Positions 25,863-33,428 of a stretch of 51,353 nucleotides of DNA are shown piece after piece. The notes under the pieces were generated by a model. The model did not search any database and had not been told where the DNA came from. It saw nothing but the letters and a program-made list of their open reading frames with translations. A program made the position numbers and the translations under genes. This stretch comes from Paludibacteraceae bacterium (lineage in GTDB: Bacteria > Bacteroidota > Bacteroidia > Bacteroidales > Paludibacteraceae): contig JAFSTB010000027.1 of assembly GCA_017450685.1 (NCBI GenBank), positions 1 to 51,353 on the forward strand, in the 5' to 3' direction. Positions within the stretch are counted from its first letter, which is position 1, and each line of letters begins with the position of its first letter.

Positions 25863-27695
25863 ATGTTAGTGAGTGAAATCAATAATGTTTTGAAGGGTAC
25901 AAGTGAAGTGGAATATATGCCACATTGCTCTGCTCAATTCTCAGCCGAAGAGACAGATATTGATATTCAGCATTTGCTTATTGACTCACGTCAGTTGGGT
26001 CAGGATGCCGAACATACACTGTTTTTTGCTTTTAAGACGGCAAAAGATGATGGTGCACGTTATATACCCGAACTGCAAGCCAAAGGAGTCAAGTGCTTTA
26101 TTCGTCGCAATCCATTGGAAGCCATACAAGCCTTGGCAGCATATAAGCGCGAGCAATATAAAGGTCCGGTTATAGGTATCACGGGTTCCAACGGCAAGAC
26201 AGTAGTCAAGGAATGGTTGTATGAACTGCTGCGTCACGACTACCGCATTACTCGCTCACCGATGTCCTACAACTCTCAGATAGGTGTGGCTCTGTCGGTC
26301 TGGCAGTTGTCGCCTAAGACAGAGTTGGCCATCTTCGAGGCAGGCATATCTGAACCCGGTGAGATGGAACGATTGGAGAAGATGATTCGCCCTACTATAG
26401 GTGTTGTCACTTATATAGGAGAGGAACATGGTGAGAACTTCACCTCGTTGGAACAGAAGCGCCGTGAAAAGATGCTGCTTTTCAGTCATTGTCCCATAGT
26501 GGTGGAAGATCCCACGCATCAGAATGTTCGCACATGTGCCGGTGTGATGCGAGCCTTAGGCTATTCGGAAGAGACCATTACTCAACGTCTCTTGCAGCAG
26601 ACTCATGAGACGGTAATGCATGTTAACCTCTCTGCCCTGACCGACAATGTGCGTTACTTCCGTTCACTGCTTCACCCCGACACACGGCTCACCTGTATGG
26701 TAAAGGCTTTTGCCTATGGTTCGGGCAGTGTAGAAGTAAGCAAAGCACTGCAAAAGAGCGGATTAGTGGACTGTTTGGCAGTGGCAGTGGCTGACGAAGG
26801 TGTTGAACTGAGACGCGCCGGTATCACTCTGCCCATTATCGTGATGGATCCGGAAGTGTCAGCCTTAGGACTGATAATGGACAATAACCTGCAACCTAAC
26901 ATCCACTCTTTCTCGGTATTAGACACGTTTCTCCACGCGGTGGAAGAGCGAGGTTTGGAGCAATATCCCATACATATAAAGGTCGATACGGGTATGCACC
27001 GTTTAGGGTTTGACCCTTCGCAGATGTCGGCACTGACCTCTGTCCTTCAACCCCAACAGCGATTGAAAGTCGTTTCCGCTTTCTCACATCTGGCGGCAGC
27101 AGACGAACAGCAATGGGACGGTTTTACACAAGAGCAGATAGACACATTTAGTCAAGCCACCCAAACGCTGCAACAAGGCTTGGGCTATCCCTTCATAAGA
27201 CACATACTCAACACCGCCGGTATAGAGCGATTCACTGAACATCAATTAGATATGTGTCGTTTGGGAATAGGCATGTACGGACTGTCTTTCGTAGGCAAGC
27301 AGTTGCGCAACGTATGCACACTGAAAACCACTATTCTGTCTATCAAGACCATCAGCCAAGGCGAGACCATCGGTTACGGCAGACACACCACCTTGCAGCA
27401 GGATAGCCAGATAGCAGTTATTCCCATCGGTTATGCCGACGGTTTTGATCGTCGTTTCTCCAATGGTGGCGGTGAGGTATATGTTCGCGGCAAACGTTGC
27501 AAGGTTGTGGGCAATGTGTGTATGGATCAAGCCATGGTGGATGTAACCGGCACTGATGCCTGCGTCGGCGACTACGTAGAGGTGTTTGGCGACCATCTGC
27601 CACTCAACGAACTGGCTGACAACCTGCAAACCATCCCTTACGAAGTGCTTACATCAGTGTCCAGACGAGTAGTGAGACAATATATGTGGGACTAA
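25863..27695 (+). CDS. Fusion of a degenerate MurF ligase with alanine racemase
   Basis: The protein has 610 residues. Residues 1 to about 247 match the N-terminal part of MurF, with the ATP loop VIGITGSNGKTVVKEW near residue 105 and the Mur-type GVVTYIGEEHGENF. Residues about 248-610 are a complete-looking alanine racemase: PLP lysine K281 in CMVKAFAYGSG, then HIKVDTGMHRLGF, GYGRHTT and VIPIGYADGFDRRFSNGG. Full-length Bacteroidales MurF-Alr fusions are about 820 residues. Here the central MurF beta segment, the NDSYN-type motif and the whole C-terminal ligase domain are missing, with the frame intact. Racemase activity (L-Ala to D-Ala) is expected; ligase activity is not. ATG 25851 is an alternative start. 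The ABC ATPase gene follows at 38 bp. Confidence 0.9.
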   Translation: MLVSEINNVLKGTSEVEYMPHCSAQFSAEETDIDIQHLLIDSRQLGQDAEHTLFFAFKTAKDDGARYIPELQAKGVKCFIRRNPLEAIQALAAYKREQYKGPVIGITGSNGKTVVKEWLYELLRHDYRITRSPMSYNSQIGVALSVWQLSPKTELAIFEAGISEPGEMERLEKMIRPTIGVVTYIGEEHGENFTSLEQKRREKMLLFSHCPIVVEDPTHQNVRTCAGVMRALGYSEETITQRLLQQTHETVMHVNLSALTDNVRYFRSLLHPDTRLTCMVKAFAYGSGSVEVSKALQKSGLVDCLAVAVADEGVELRRAGITLPIIVMDPEVSALGLIMDNNLQPNIHSFSVLDTFLHAVEERGLEQYPIHIKVDTGMHRLGFDPSQMSALTSVLQPQQRLKVVSAFSHLAAADEQQWDGFTQEQIDTFSQATQTLQQGLGYPFIRHILNTAGIERFTEHQLDMCRLGIGMYGLSFVGKQLRNVCTLKTTILSIKTISQGETIGYGRHTTLQQDSQIAVIPIGYADGFDRRFSNGGGEVYVRGKRCKVVGNVCMDQAMVDVTGTDACVGDYVEVFGDHLPLNELADNLQTIPYEVLTSVSRRVVRQYMWD

Positions 27696-27732
27696 GAACA
27701 AACGACTACCGGTAATGCAATAATTCTTTCTT

Positions 27733-28461
27733 ATGTCACAAGTAGGAATATCAGTACAGCAACTCACCATCGGCTACGGCTCAAAAGTCATACAGCGTGA
27801 TATGTCTTTCACCTTGTATAGAGGCGAGATGGTCTGTATGTTAGGTCCGAACGGTGTAGGCAAGTCCACTCTTCTTCGCACGCTATCCGGACTGCAACCT
27901 GCCTTGTCAGGCGAGACCTCGGTAAGCGCGCTCACACGAACGGAAAGAGCCAAACAGTTATCGTTAGTGCTCACCGAACGTGTTAGCGTGGAGAGTACGA
28001 CGGTATGGGATGTGGTGGCTATGGGGCGTTATCCCTACACATCCTTCTTGGGGGTACTGACAGATACGGACAAAGAGCAAATAAGTGAAGCACTGAATGC
28101 CGTGGAGATGACCGACTATGCTTCTCGTCCTTTTCTCTCGTTGAGCGATGGTGAGAGTCAGCGCGTGCTGATAGCCAAAGCCTTAGCACAACAGACACCT
28201 TGTATCCTTTTGGACGAACCCACAGCACACCTTGACCTGCCTAACCGCTTGAGAGTGATGCGACTGCTGCATAGGTTGGCACATGAGCAACAAAAGACTA
28301 TCCTCATCTCCACACACGAGTTGGACTTAGCCTTGGCATTAGCCGACCGCATCTTGTTGCTCTCACCTCAGGGTATGCAGTTGGACACAGCCCAACACCT
28401 CATTGACACTAACGCTTTCACACCTGCTTTCGGAATGGACATCTTCCACCCCCTCGCATAA
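27733..28461 (+). CDS. ABC transporter ATP-binding protein, iron-siderophore/cobalamin importer type
   Basis: The protein has 242 residues. Walker A is GPNGVGKST (about residue 37), the signature LSDGESQR (about 138) replaces the usual LSGGQ, as is common in this Bacteroidota group, and Walker B is CILLDEPTAHLDL (about 157). The H-loop is STHELDLAL. It belongs to the FecE/BtuD-like class of importers for siderophores, haem or cobalamin. The partner permease and binding protein are not adjacent, so this is an orphan ATPase in the window. It follows the MurF-Alr gene by 37 bp, probably on the same transcript. Confidence 0.9.
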   Translation: MSQVGISVQQLTIGYGSKVIQRDMSFTLYRGEMVCMLGPNGVGKSTLLRTLSGLQPALSGETSVSALTRTERAKQLSLVLTERVSVESTTVWDVVAMGRYPYTSFLGVLTDTDKEQISEALNAVEMTDYASRPFLSLSDGESQRVLIAKALAQQTPCILLDEPTAHLDLPNRLRVMRLLHRLAHEQQKTILISTHELDLALALADRILLLSPQGMQLDTAQHLIDTNAFTPAFGMDIFHPLA

Positions 28462-28505
28462 AAGACTGAATTACAACAGACAATTCAAAAAAAATGCGCA
28501 TAAAC

Positions 28506-28536
28506 TTGCGCAAAAGAAAAATATGCTTTACCTTTG
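28506..28536 (+). promoter_or_regulatory. Promoter of rplS
   Basis: TTG at 28506-28508 and TACCTTTG at 28529-28536 are separated by 20 bp. Transcription would begin near 28543, giving a long leader of about 135 nt before the rplS ATG. Confidence 0.65.
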
Positions 28537-28542
28537 CGCGAT

Positions 28543-28676
28543 TTTTCGCGTGTAGTCTCTGGCGATAAGGTACTAATCAACCATTTAGTCTTCCGTTTAA
28601 GGGAAGGCATAAAAAGAGTGATTAGGAATAGTAGTGCATACTGCATGCGGTGTAACCTAAAAAAACAAATCATACT
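28543..28676 (+). promoter_or_regulatory. Structured rplS leader, candidate autoregulatory element
   Basis: The 5' UTR contains nested helices: CTAATCA (28573-28579) with TGATTAG (28619-28625), and inside it CTTCC (28590-28594) with GGAAG (28602-28606). Near the start CGCG(A) and TCGCG can also pair. Leaders of ribosomal-protein genes often bind their own product; whether this does is inference. Confidence 0.45.
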
Positions 28677-29045
28677 ATGGATTTGATTAAGATTGCCGAA
28701 GAGGCATTTGCCGGTGAGAAGAAAGAGTTTCCTGCTTTTGCAGCCGGTGACCAGATTACGGTGGCATACCGTATTAAAGAAGGTAACAAAGAGCGTATTC
28801 AGGAGTTCCGTGGTGACGTGATTGCTATTCACGGTTCGGAAAACAAAAAACGCTTTACCGTTCGCAAGATGTCAGGTAACGTGGGTGTTGAGCGTATCTT
28901 CCCTATGGACAGTCCGTTCATTGAGCGCATCACCGTTAATAAGTACGGTAAAGTGCGCCGCGCTAAACTCTACTACTTGCGCAACCTCACAGGTAAGAAG
29001 GCTCGTATCCCCGAAAGACAAGTCAAACAAGTCAAGAAAGGATAA
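28677..29045 (+). CDS. rplS: 50S ribosomal protein L19
   Basis: This 122-residue protein of the large subunit sits at the interface with the 30S subunit. Family features: PAFAAGDQITVAYRIKEGNK (residues about 19-38), IQEFRGDVIAIHGSENK, FTVRKMSGNVGVERIFPMDS and the C-terminal VRRAKLYYLRNLTGKKARI. The length matches bacterial L19 in Bacteroidota. The usual trmD-rpsP partners are not adjacent; here the gene stands alone between its own long leader and a strong terminator at 29064-29096, consistent with independent control. Confidence 0.97.
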   Translation: MDLIKIAEEAFAGEKKEFPAFAAGDQITVAYRIKEGNKERIQEFRGDVIAIHGSENKKRFTVRKMSGNVGVERIFPMDSPFIERITVNKYGKVRRAKLYYLRNLTGKKARIPERQVKQVKKG

Positions 29046-29063
29046 CACAACCCTTACAAACAC

Positions 29064-29096
29064 AAAAATGGCAACAATAGAAAGTTGCCATTTTTT
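29064..29096 (+). terminator. Intrinsic terminator of rplS
   Basis: AAAAATGGCAAC (29064-29075) pairs with GTTGCCATTTTT (29084-29095) around an 8-nt loop; the 3' arm ends in a run of six T. Confidence 0.9.
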
Positions 29097-29114
29097 GTAG
29101 TCTTTGCGCATAAA

Positions 29115-29146
29115 TTTGCTCATTTGGCACAAAAAGTGTACTTTTG
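29115..29146 (+). promoter_or_regulatory. Promoter of the TPR-protein gene
   Basis: TTTG at 29115-29118 and TACTTTTG at 29139-29146 have a 20-bp spacer, 13 bp before the ATG at 29160. This excludes the longer reading frame from 29085. Confidence 0.65.
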
Positions 29147-29159
29147 CCGCCGAAAAGAT

Positions 29160-31196
29160 ATGAAGCGACCATTCTTCTACATAGCATCACTGATAGTAAG
29201 CCTTCTCTGTTCCCTGCCCATGCGGGCACAGATGAACACCGACCGTCTGACAGCCATCGGCAGAAACGCCTTGTACTTTGAGGATTATGTGCTCTCTATT
29301 CAGTATTTCAACCAAGTTATACGCCTCAAGCCCTATTTGGCGGAGCCATACCTCTTGCGTGCGATAGCGAAGATACAGTTGCAGGACTATACCGGCGCTT
29401 TGGGCGACTGCAATCTCTCGCTCGAACGCAATCCCTTTCAGCACAGCGGTTTTTACACCCGTGGCTATGTGTATCGCCAGTTAGGCAGATATGCGGAGGC
29501 AGAAGCCGACTTCACACAAGCACTTCATTTCGCACCCGAAACAAAGACCTACCTTATGCTTCGTGCCGACGTGCGCGCCTCACAACAACATTTCGACCTC
29601 GCCATGGAAGATGTGTCTTTCCTGCTCTTGCGAGAACCGAAAAACCCGACACTGCTGTTTGAGAAAGGTGTCATCTGCCTTAACAGCAAAGACACACTAT
29701 GTGCCTTAGACGCTTTTACACAGACGGTTGAATATGATTCTCAAAACGCCTCCAACTGGTCGGCATTAGGCGTGGTTAATCTCTATTTAGGCAACGACAG
29801 CACCGCAATGGATGCTCTCACTCATTCCATTAACCTCGGTTCCAAATGGGCAGGCGACTATATGAATCGTGGTGTTCTCTACTACCGTCAGCACAACTAC
29901 CGTGCGGCACTTGCTGACTGGGATGAGGCTATCAAGCACTCTCCCGCTGACCCTCAGTGCTACTACAACAGAGGTATGCTTCGTGCCGAGGTGGGCGACT
30001 ACAACAGAGCGTTAGACGACCTCAACACAGCCATCGACCTCAACCCCGAAGCCGTCGATATGCGCTACCAACGGGGCGTGGTACTACTCCGACTGCAACA
30101 ATGGCAAGAGGCTATCAGCGATTTTCAAGCATTGATAGACCGCTACCCCTACTTCCTGCCATCCTACTATCTGATGGCGCAAGCACAGACTGCCTTGGGT
30201 GAAAAGAAAGCGGCATTCCGCTCACGACAGACAGCCTACGAGTTGGAACAGAAAAAAGACAGTCTGCAAAACCTCACTTCACACGACAGTCTGCCACACA
30301 CAGATGTGATGACAGCCAACACACCAAACGCACGACGCAACATTCGCAAAGAGTTCTCCACACGTATGGCACAAAGCGGCACCGAACCGACACAAAACGA
30401 AACGGCATACACCTCTAACACACGCGGCTCAATACAAAACAAACAAGTGGACGTTGTCAATGAGAAGAACGTTACCCTCACCTACTATGTTTCCGCCACT
30501 CCTTCTACCAAACTGTACCACTATCTTTTGGACGAATACAACCGCCAAAGCAAACTGCCGTCAGCCCTTCGGTTTGCCATACAAGAGTTGAGCCTCACCG
30601 CCGATATGGTGAACAACCATTTTGAACATATCAGTCGCATAACCAAGCAAATAGAGCAACACCCTTCATCCTACCTCTATTTCGCTCGCGCAGTGGAAGA
30701 GGCATTGGTGCAAGACTATGCTTCCGCCATCGAAGATTGCACCGAAGCACTGAATCATGTGCCGCTGAACGGCAAAAAGACAGAAACGGTGTTATACACC
30801 TTCTGCCGAGCCAACTGGAGATACAAACTGATTGAATATCAGCGTGCCAACGGTGAATGGCAAACCACGTATCAAGTTAGGCAAGCCGCTTCACAAACGG
30901 AGATGGACTTCGATATTATGCACCGCGACTACGACTATGTCATCAAGTTGCAACCCGACTTCGCATACGCCTACTACAACAAAGCCAATATGCTATGCGC
31001 ACAGAAGCATTTTGATGCCGCTATCGAGCAATATACTCAAGCCATTGAGCAACAAGACGACTTTGCCGAAGCCTACTTCAATCGCGGCTTGACATATATC
31101 TATACCAAGCAAACCGACAAAGGTATAGCCGACCTGAGCAAAGCAGGCGAATTGGGCATATACCAAGCCTACAACCTCATAACACGCTTTCAATAA
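29160..31196 (+). CDS. Exported tetratricopeptide-repeat protein
   Basis: The protein has 678 residues. A signal peptide (MKRPFFYIASLIVSLLCSLPMRAQ) is followed by about nine TPR units between residues 25 and 380. Examples are YLAEPYLLRAIAKIQLQDYT, the unit around HSGFYTRGYVYRQLGRYAEA, and DPQCYYNRGMLRAEVGDYNR. Next comes a Ser/Thr/Asn-rich linker (about 385-455) and a second set of TPRs (about 500-670) ending FAEAYFNRGLTYIYTKQTDK. TPR proteins serve as scaffolds for protein complexes; the partner is unknown. A periplasmic or outer-membrane location follows from the signal peptide. A weak hairpin (ACAGCC/GGCTGT, 31201-31216) follows, without a T run. Confidence 0.85.
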   Translation: MKRPFFYIASLIVSLLCSLPMRAQMNTDRLTAIGRNALYFEDYVLSIQYFNQVIRLKPYLAEPYLLRAIAKIQLQDYTGALGDCNLSLERNPFQHSGFYTRGYVYRQLGRYAEAEADFTQALHFAPETKTYLMLRADVRASQQHFDLAMEDVSFLLLREPKNPTLLFEKGVICLNSKDTLCALDAFTQTVEYDSQNASNWSALGVVNLYLGNDSTAMDALTHSINLGSKWAGDYMNRGVLYYRQHNYRAALADWDEAIKHSPADPQCYYNRGMLRAEVGDYNRALDDLNTAIDLNPEAVDMRYQRGVVLLRLQQWQEAISDFQALIDRYPYFLPSYYLMAQAQTALGEKKAAFRSRQTAYELEQKKDSLQNLTSHDSLPHTDVMTANTPNARRNIRKEFSTRMAQSGTEPTQNETAYTSNTRGSIQNKQVDVVNEKNVTLTYYVSATPSTKLYHYLLDEYNRQSKLPSALRFAIQELSLTADMVNNHFEHISRITKQIEQHPSSYLYFARAVEEALVQDYASAIEDCTEALNHVPLNGKKTETVLYTFCRANWRYKLIEYQRANGEWQTTYQVRQAASQTEMDFDIMHRDYDYVIKLQPDFAYAYYNKANMLCAQKHFDAAIEQYTQAIEQQDDFAEAYFNRGLTYIYTKQTDKGIADLSKAGELGIYQAYNLITRFQ

Positions 31197-31264
31197 CCAC
31201 ACAGCCTTATGGCTGTAATAGCAAAGCACACTATATTATTCATTAACTAAAAAACACTACAACT

Positions 31265-31828
31265 ATGGCAAAATGGATTTGTCCCGTATGCGGTTATATC
31301 CACGAAGGTGACACCGCTCCCGAACGTTGCCCGCAATGCAAGGTGCCGGGTGAGAAATTCAAGAAGATGGAAGAGAATGCAGGTTTGCAATTCGTCACCG
31401 AACACGAACTGGGTATTGTCAGTGCCATTCCCGACACGGAAGAGGGTAAGTTTATCCTTGACGGCTTGAAGAGCCATTTCACAGGCGAATGTTCAGAGGT
31501 GGGTATGTACCTTGCAATGAGTCGTCAAGCCGACCGTGAGGGTTACCCTGAGATAGCAGAGGCTTTCCGCCGTTACGCTTTTGAAGAAGCCGACCATGCT
31601 GCTCGTATAGCAGAGATGTTGGGCGAAGTGGTATGGGATACCAAGACCAACGTTGAGAAGCGTATGCTCGCCGAAGAAGGTGCTTGCACCGGCAAGATGG
31701 ATATTGCTAAGATGGCCAAGAAACTCAACCTCGATGCTATCCACGACTCCATTCACGAGATGGCAAAAGATGAAGCCAGACACGGAGCCGGTTTCCAAGG
31801 TCTGTTCAACCGCTATTTCCGCAAATAA
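31265..31828 (+). CDS. rbr: Reverse rubrerythrin (N-terminal rubredoxin, ferritin-like domain)
   Basis: The protein has 187 residues. The N-terminal rubredoxin-like knuckle has WICPVCGY and [10 protein letters not shown] (the four Fe ligands near residues 6, 9, 22 and 25). The ferritin-like di-iron domain follows from about residue 60, with [29 protein letters not shown] and a C-terminal DEARHGAGF carrying the E/H ligands. In the common rubrerythrin the rubredoxin is C-terminal; the order here is the reverse type. Members reduce hydrogen peroxide in anaerobes. It sits alone, ending before a perfect bidirectional hairpin. I saw no promoter box in the 68-bp gap upstream, so it may be co-transcribed with the TPR gene. 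Confidence 0.93.
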   Translation: MAKWICPVCGYIHEGDTAPERCPQCKVPGEKFKKMEENAGLQFVTEHELGIVSAIPDTEEGKFILDGLKSHFTGECSEVGMYLAMSRQADREGYPEIAEAFRRYAFEEADHAARIAEMLGEVVWDTKTNVEKRMLAEEGACTGKMDIAKMAKKLNLDAIHDSIHEMAKDEARHGAGFQGLFNRYFRK

Positions 31829-31850
31829 ATCGCTGACTGTCAGTGAAAAT

Positions 31851-31884
31851 AAAAAGTTGTCTGATACTAATCAGACAACTTTTT
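31851..31884. terminator. Bidirectional terminator between rubrerythrin and rpsT
   Basis: AAAAAGTTGTCTGAT (31851-31865) and ATCAGACAACTTTTT (31870-31884) form a perfect 15-bp stem around ACTA, with T runs on either strand. It separates the convergent genes. Confidence 0.92.
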
Positions 31885-31935
31885 ATTTAGAAGCAAATCA
31901 AATGTTCGTTATGAGCAATTTAGATTTTCTTATTA

Positions 31936-32190
31936 TTAAGCCAATTTATTGATATAGATGGCTAACCCTGATTTAAGATTGGCTGCTTTGTTGCGGTGAA
32001 TGATATTGCGTTTAGCCAATTTGTCAAGCATTGATGTTACTTTCGGCAGCATAGCCGTTGCTTGTGCTTTGTCGCTTGTAGCACGAAGGTCGCGAACGGC
32101 ATTACGCACTGTCTTAGCATAATAATGATTGTGAGCTTTACGGGTCGCCGTTTGGCGAATACGTTTCAAAGATGATTTATGGTTTGCCAT
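31936..32190 (-). CDS. rpsT: 30S ribosomal protein S20
   Basis: This 84-residue basic protein of the small subunit binds the 5' domain of 16S rRNA early in assembly. The start [20 protein letters not shown] is typical, as is the helical body with [20 protein letters not shown] at about residues 58-77. It is transcribed leftward and starts 22 bp after the 3' end of tRNA-Glu; the only promoter seen is upstream of the tRNA (32304-32335). The two are therefore likely one transcript split by tRNA processing. Downstream is the perfect terminator at 31851-31884. Confidence 0.97.
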   Translation of the reverse strand: MANHKSSLKRIRQTATRKAHNHYYAKTVRNAVRDLRATSDKAQATAMLPKVTSMLDKLAKRNIIHRNKAANLKSGLAIYINKLA

Positions 32191-32212
32191 GTCAAATTTT
32201 AGTTATAATTTG

Positions 32213-32284
32213 TAGCCTATAGCAGAGTCGAACTGCTCTTTACAGAATGAAAATCTGTCGTCCTAGCCGATAGACGAATAGGCC
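32213..32284 (-). tRNA. tRNA-Glu (anticodon UUC)
   Basis: The 72-nt minus-strand cloverleaf has acceptor GGCCTAT with ATAGGCT (a G-U first pair) and discriminator A. The anticodon stem ACAGA/TCTGT surrounds TTTTCAT (anticodon TTC), and the T arm has GCAGTTCGACTCTGC. The D arm CGTCTATCGGCTAGGACG is as in other bacterial tRNA-Glu. Confidence 0.95.
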
Positions 32285-32303
32285 ATTTCGCTGAAAAAGC
32301 GTG

Positions 32304-32335
32304 CAAAAGTACGGCGTATTTTTTATCCCACCAAA
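32304..32335 (-). promoter_or_regulatory. Promoter of tRNA-Glu and rpsT
   Basis: Minus-strand TACTTTTG at 32311-32304 and TTTG at 32335-32332 are separated by 20 bp, ending 20 bp before the tRNA. Confidence 0.7.
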
Positions 32336-32360
32336 TATTTGAGCAAAAAAATGCATTTTT

Positions 32361-32392
32361 TTTGCACATTTACCTATTTATCCCTACCTTTG
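32361..32392 (+). promoter_or_regulatory. Promoter of the outer-membrane barrel gene
   Basis: TTTG at 32361-32364 and TACCTTTG at 32385-32392 have a 20-bp spacer, about 57 bp before the ATG at 32450. Confidence 0.7.
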
Positions 32393-32449
32393 CGCCTGAA
32401 ATAAGGGTAAAGATTGCTCAAAAGTGGTATCAATTAGTCAAAATTATTT

Positions 32450-33268
32450 ATGAGTTCACGTTCTGTTACGATTATAGTCTTTTTGTTTTTGCCATTGATG
32501 ATGTTAATGTCTCAGGTCAATGCTGAGCGTGGCAAGGTATCTCGTCCGGATTTACAGGAGCGGGAGACATTTTTTGACCCGGATGCTAATAAGCCTAAGG
32601 ACGAATATCGTTTTCGCGTTGAGTGGCGAGTGGAGGCACAATATCAACAGTGGCAGCACCGCAGTGCCAATTCCACATACGAGAATCTGTTTATGCACGG
32701 TTCGCGCGTGGGTGTGACTGCCGATTTTATGTTGCCTCACCGTTTCAGTCTGCAAACAGGTTTGCTTTACACTTTCACTACCGGTCAAGCGACGCAGAAG
32801 TGGGGTGCTATGAGTTATGAAGACTATTCGACGGTTGACCCTGTGACCATGAAAGCCCACACGGGCAATATCCACCATCGGTTGTATGAGCACCAACTGA
32901 CCATACCCGTGCGCGCGTACTATAATATACACCTATGGAAAGACCTCAATATGTTTTTCTTTACCGGTCCGCAGATACACATCGGTATGGGTTTGAAGGA
33001 CAAGGTTAGTGCTGACATCACCGACAAGTCACGTGCTTGGTTGCAGTCGGTGGGTCAACCCACTTCGACGTACGACCGCTACAAAGAGAAAGAGTTGCAC
33101 CGCGTTAATGTTCAGTGGGGTTTAGGCGGAGGTTTTGAGTGGAATCGCTACCGTCTGACGGCAGGTTACGATTTCGGGCTTAACAACCTTGTCAGGACCA
33201 AGCGTATCGGCGGTCAGAAGATGATGGAATGGGGTTGGGCGATAGGCTTTGCCATAAGAGTCAATTAG
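32450..33268 (+). CDS. Outer-membrane beta-barrel protein
   Basis: The protein has 272 residues. The signal peptide is MSSRSVTIIVFLFLPLMMLMSQVNA. The mature protein is made of alternating hydrophobic/polar strands with aromatic girdles (FRVEWRVEAQYQQW, GVTADFMLPHRFSLQTGLLY, TIPVRAYYNIHLW, FTGPQIHIGMGLKD, RLTAGYDFGLNNL). It ends in a strand with WGWAIGFAIRVN, as expected for an eight- to ten-strand outer-membrane barrel of the PorT/OmpX-like type. The role is unknown. The TPP riboswitch and a TonB receptor start 19 bp after it; they could be read from this promoter too, since no clear promoter lies between. Confidence 0.8.
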   Translation: MSSRSVTIIVFLFLPLMMLMSQVNAERGKVSRPDLQERETFFDPDANKPKDEYRFRVEWRVEAQYQQWQHRSANSTYENLFMHGSRVGVTADFMLPHRFSLQTGLLYTFTTGQATQKWGAMSYEDYSTVDPVTMKAHTGNIHHRLYEHQLTIPVRAYYNIHLWKDLNMFFFTGPQIHIGMGLKDKVSADITDKSRAWLQSVGQPTSTYDRYKEKELHRVNVQWGLGGGFEWNRYRLTAGYDFGLNNLVRTKRIGGQKMMEWGWAIGFAIRVN

Positions 33269-33286
33269 CTAAAACAGAGTATTTAT

Positions 33287-33356
33287 ACAGGGGTGCCTTG
33301 CGAGGCTGAGATCATACCCTTTGAACCTGGGCAGGTAATGCCGCCAAGGGAATATC
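33287..33356 (+). promoter_or_regulatory. TPP (thiamine pyrophosphate) riboswitch
   Basis: Conserved thi-box blocks appear in order: GGGGTGCC, GGCTGAGATCATACCC, TTGAACCTG, GCAGGTAATGCC and AAGGGAAT. Such elements bind TPP and repress the downstream gene when thiamine is plentiful. The element is in the 160-bp gap before the TonB receptor at 33429. Confidence 0.93.
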
Positions 33357-33428
33357 CTTCACCGTTCGGCATATCCTGTTGGCAGGCAGATTATTGGATT
33401 GGGAACAATAACACAAACAGCAAAAGAT

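Noticed and set aside
25863..26610. A frameshift explaining the short MurF
   Set aside because: The frame is continuous from the ATG through the racemase, and the residues on both sides match MurF and Alr in the same frame.
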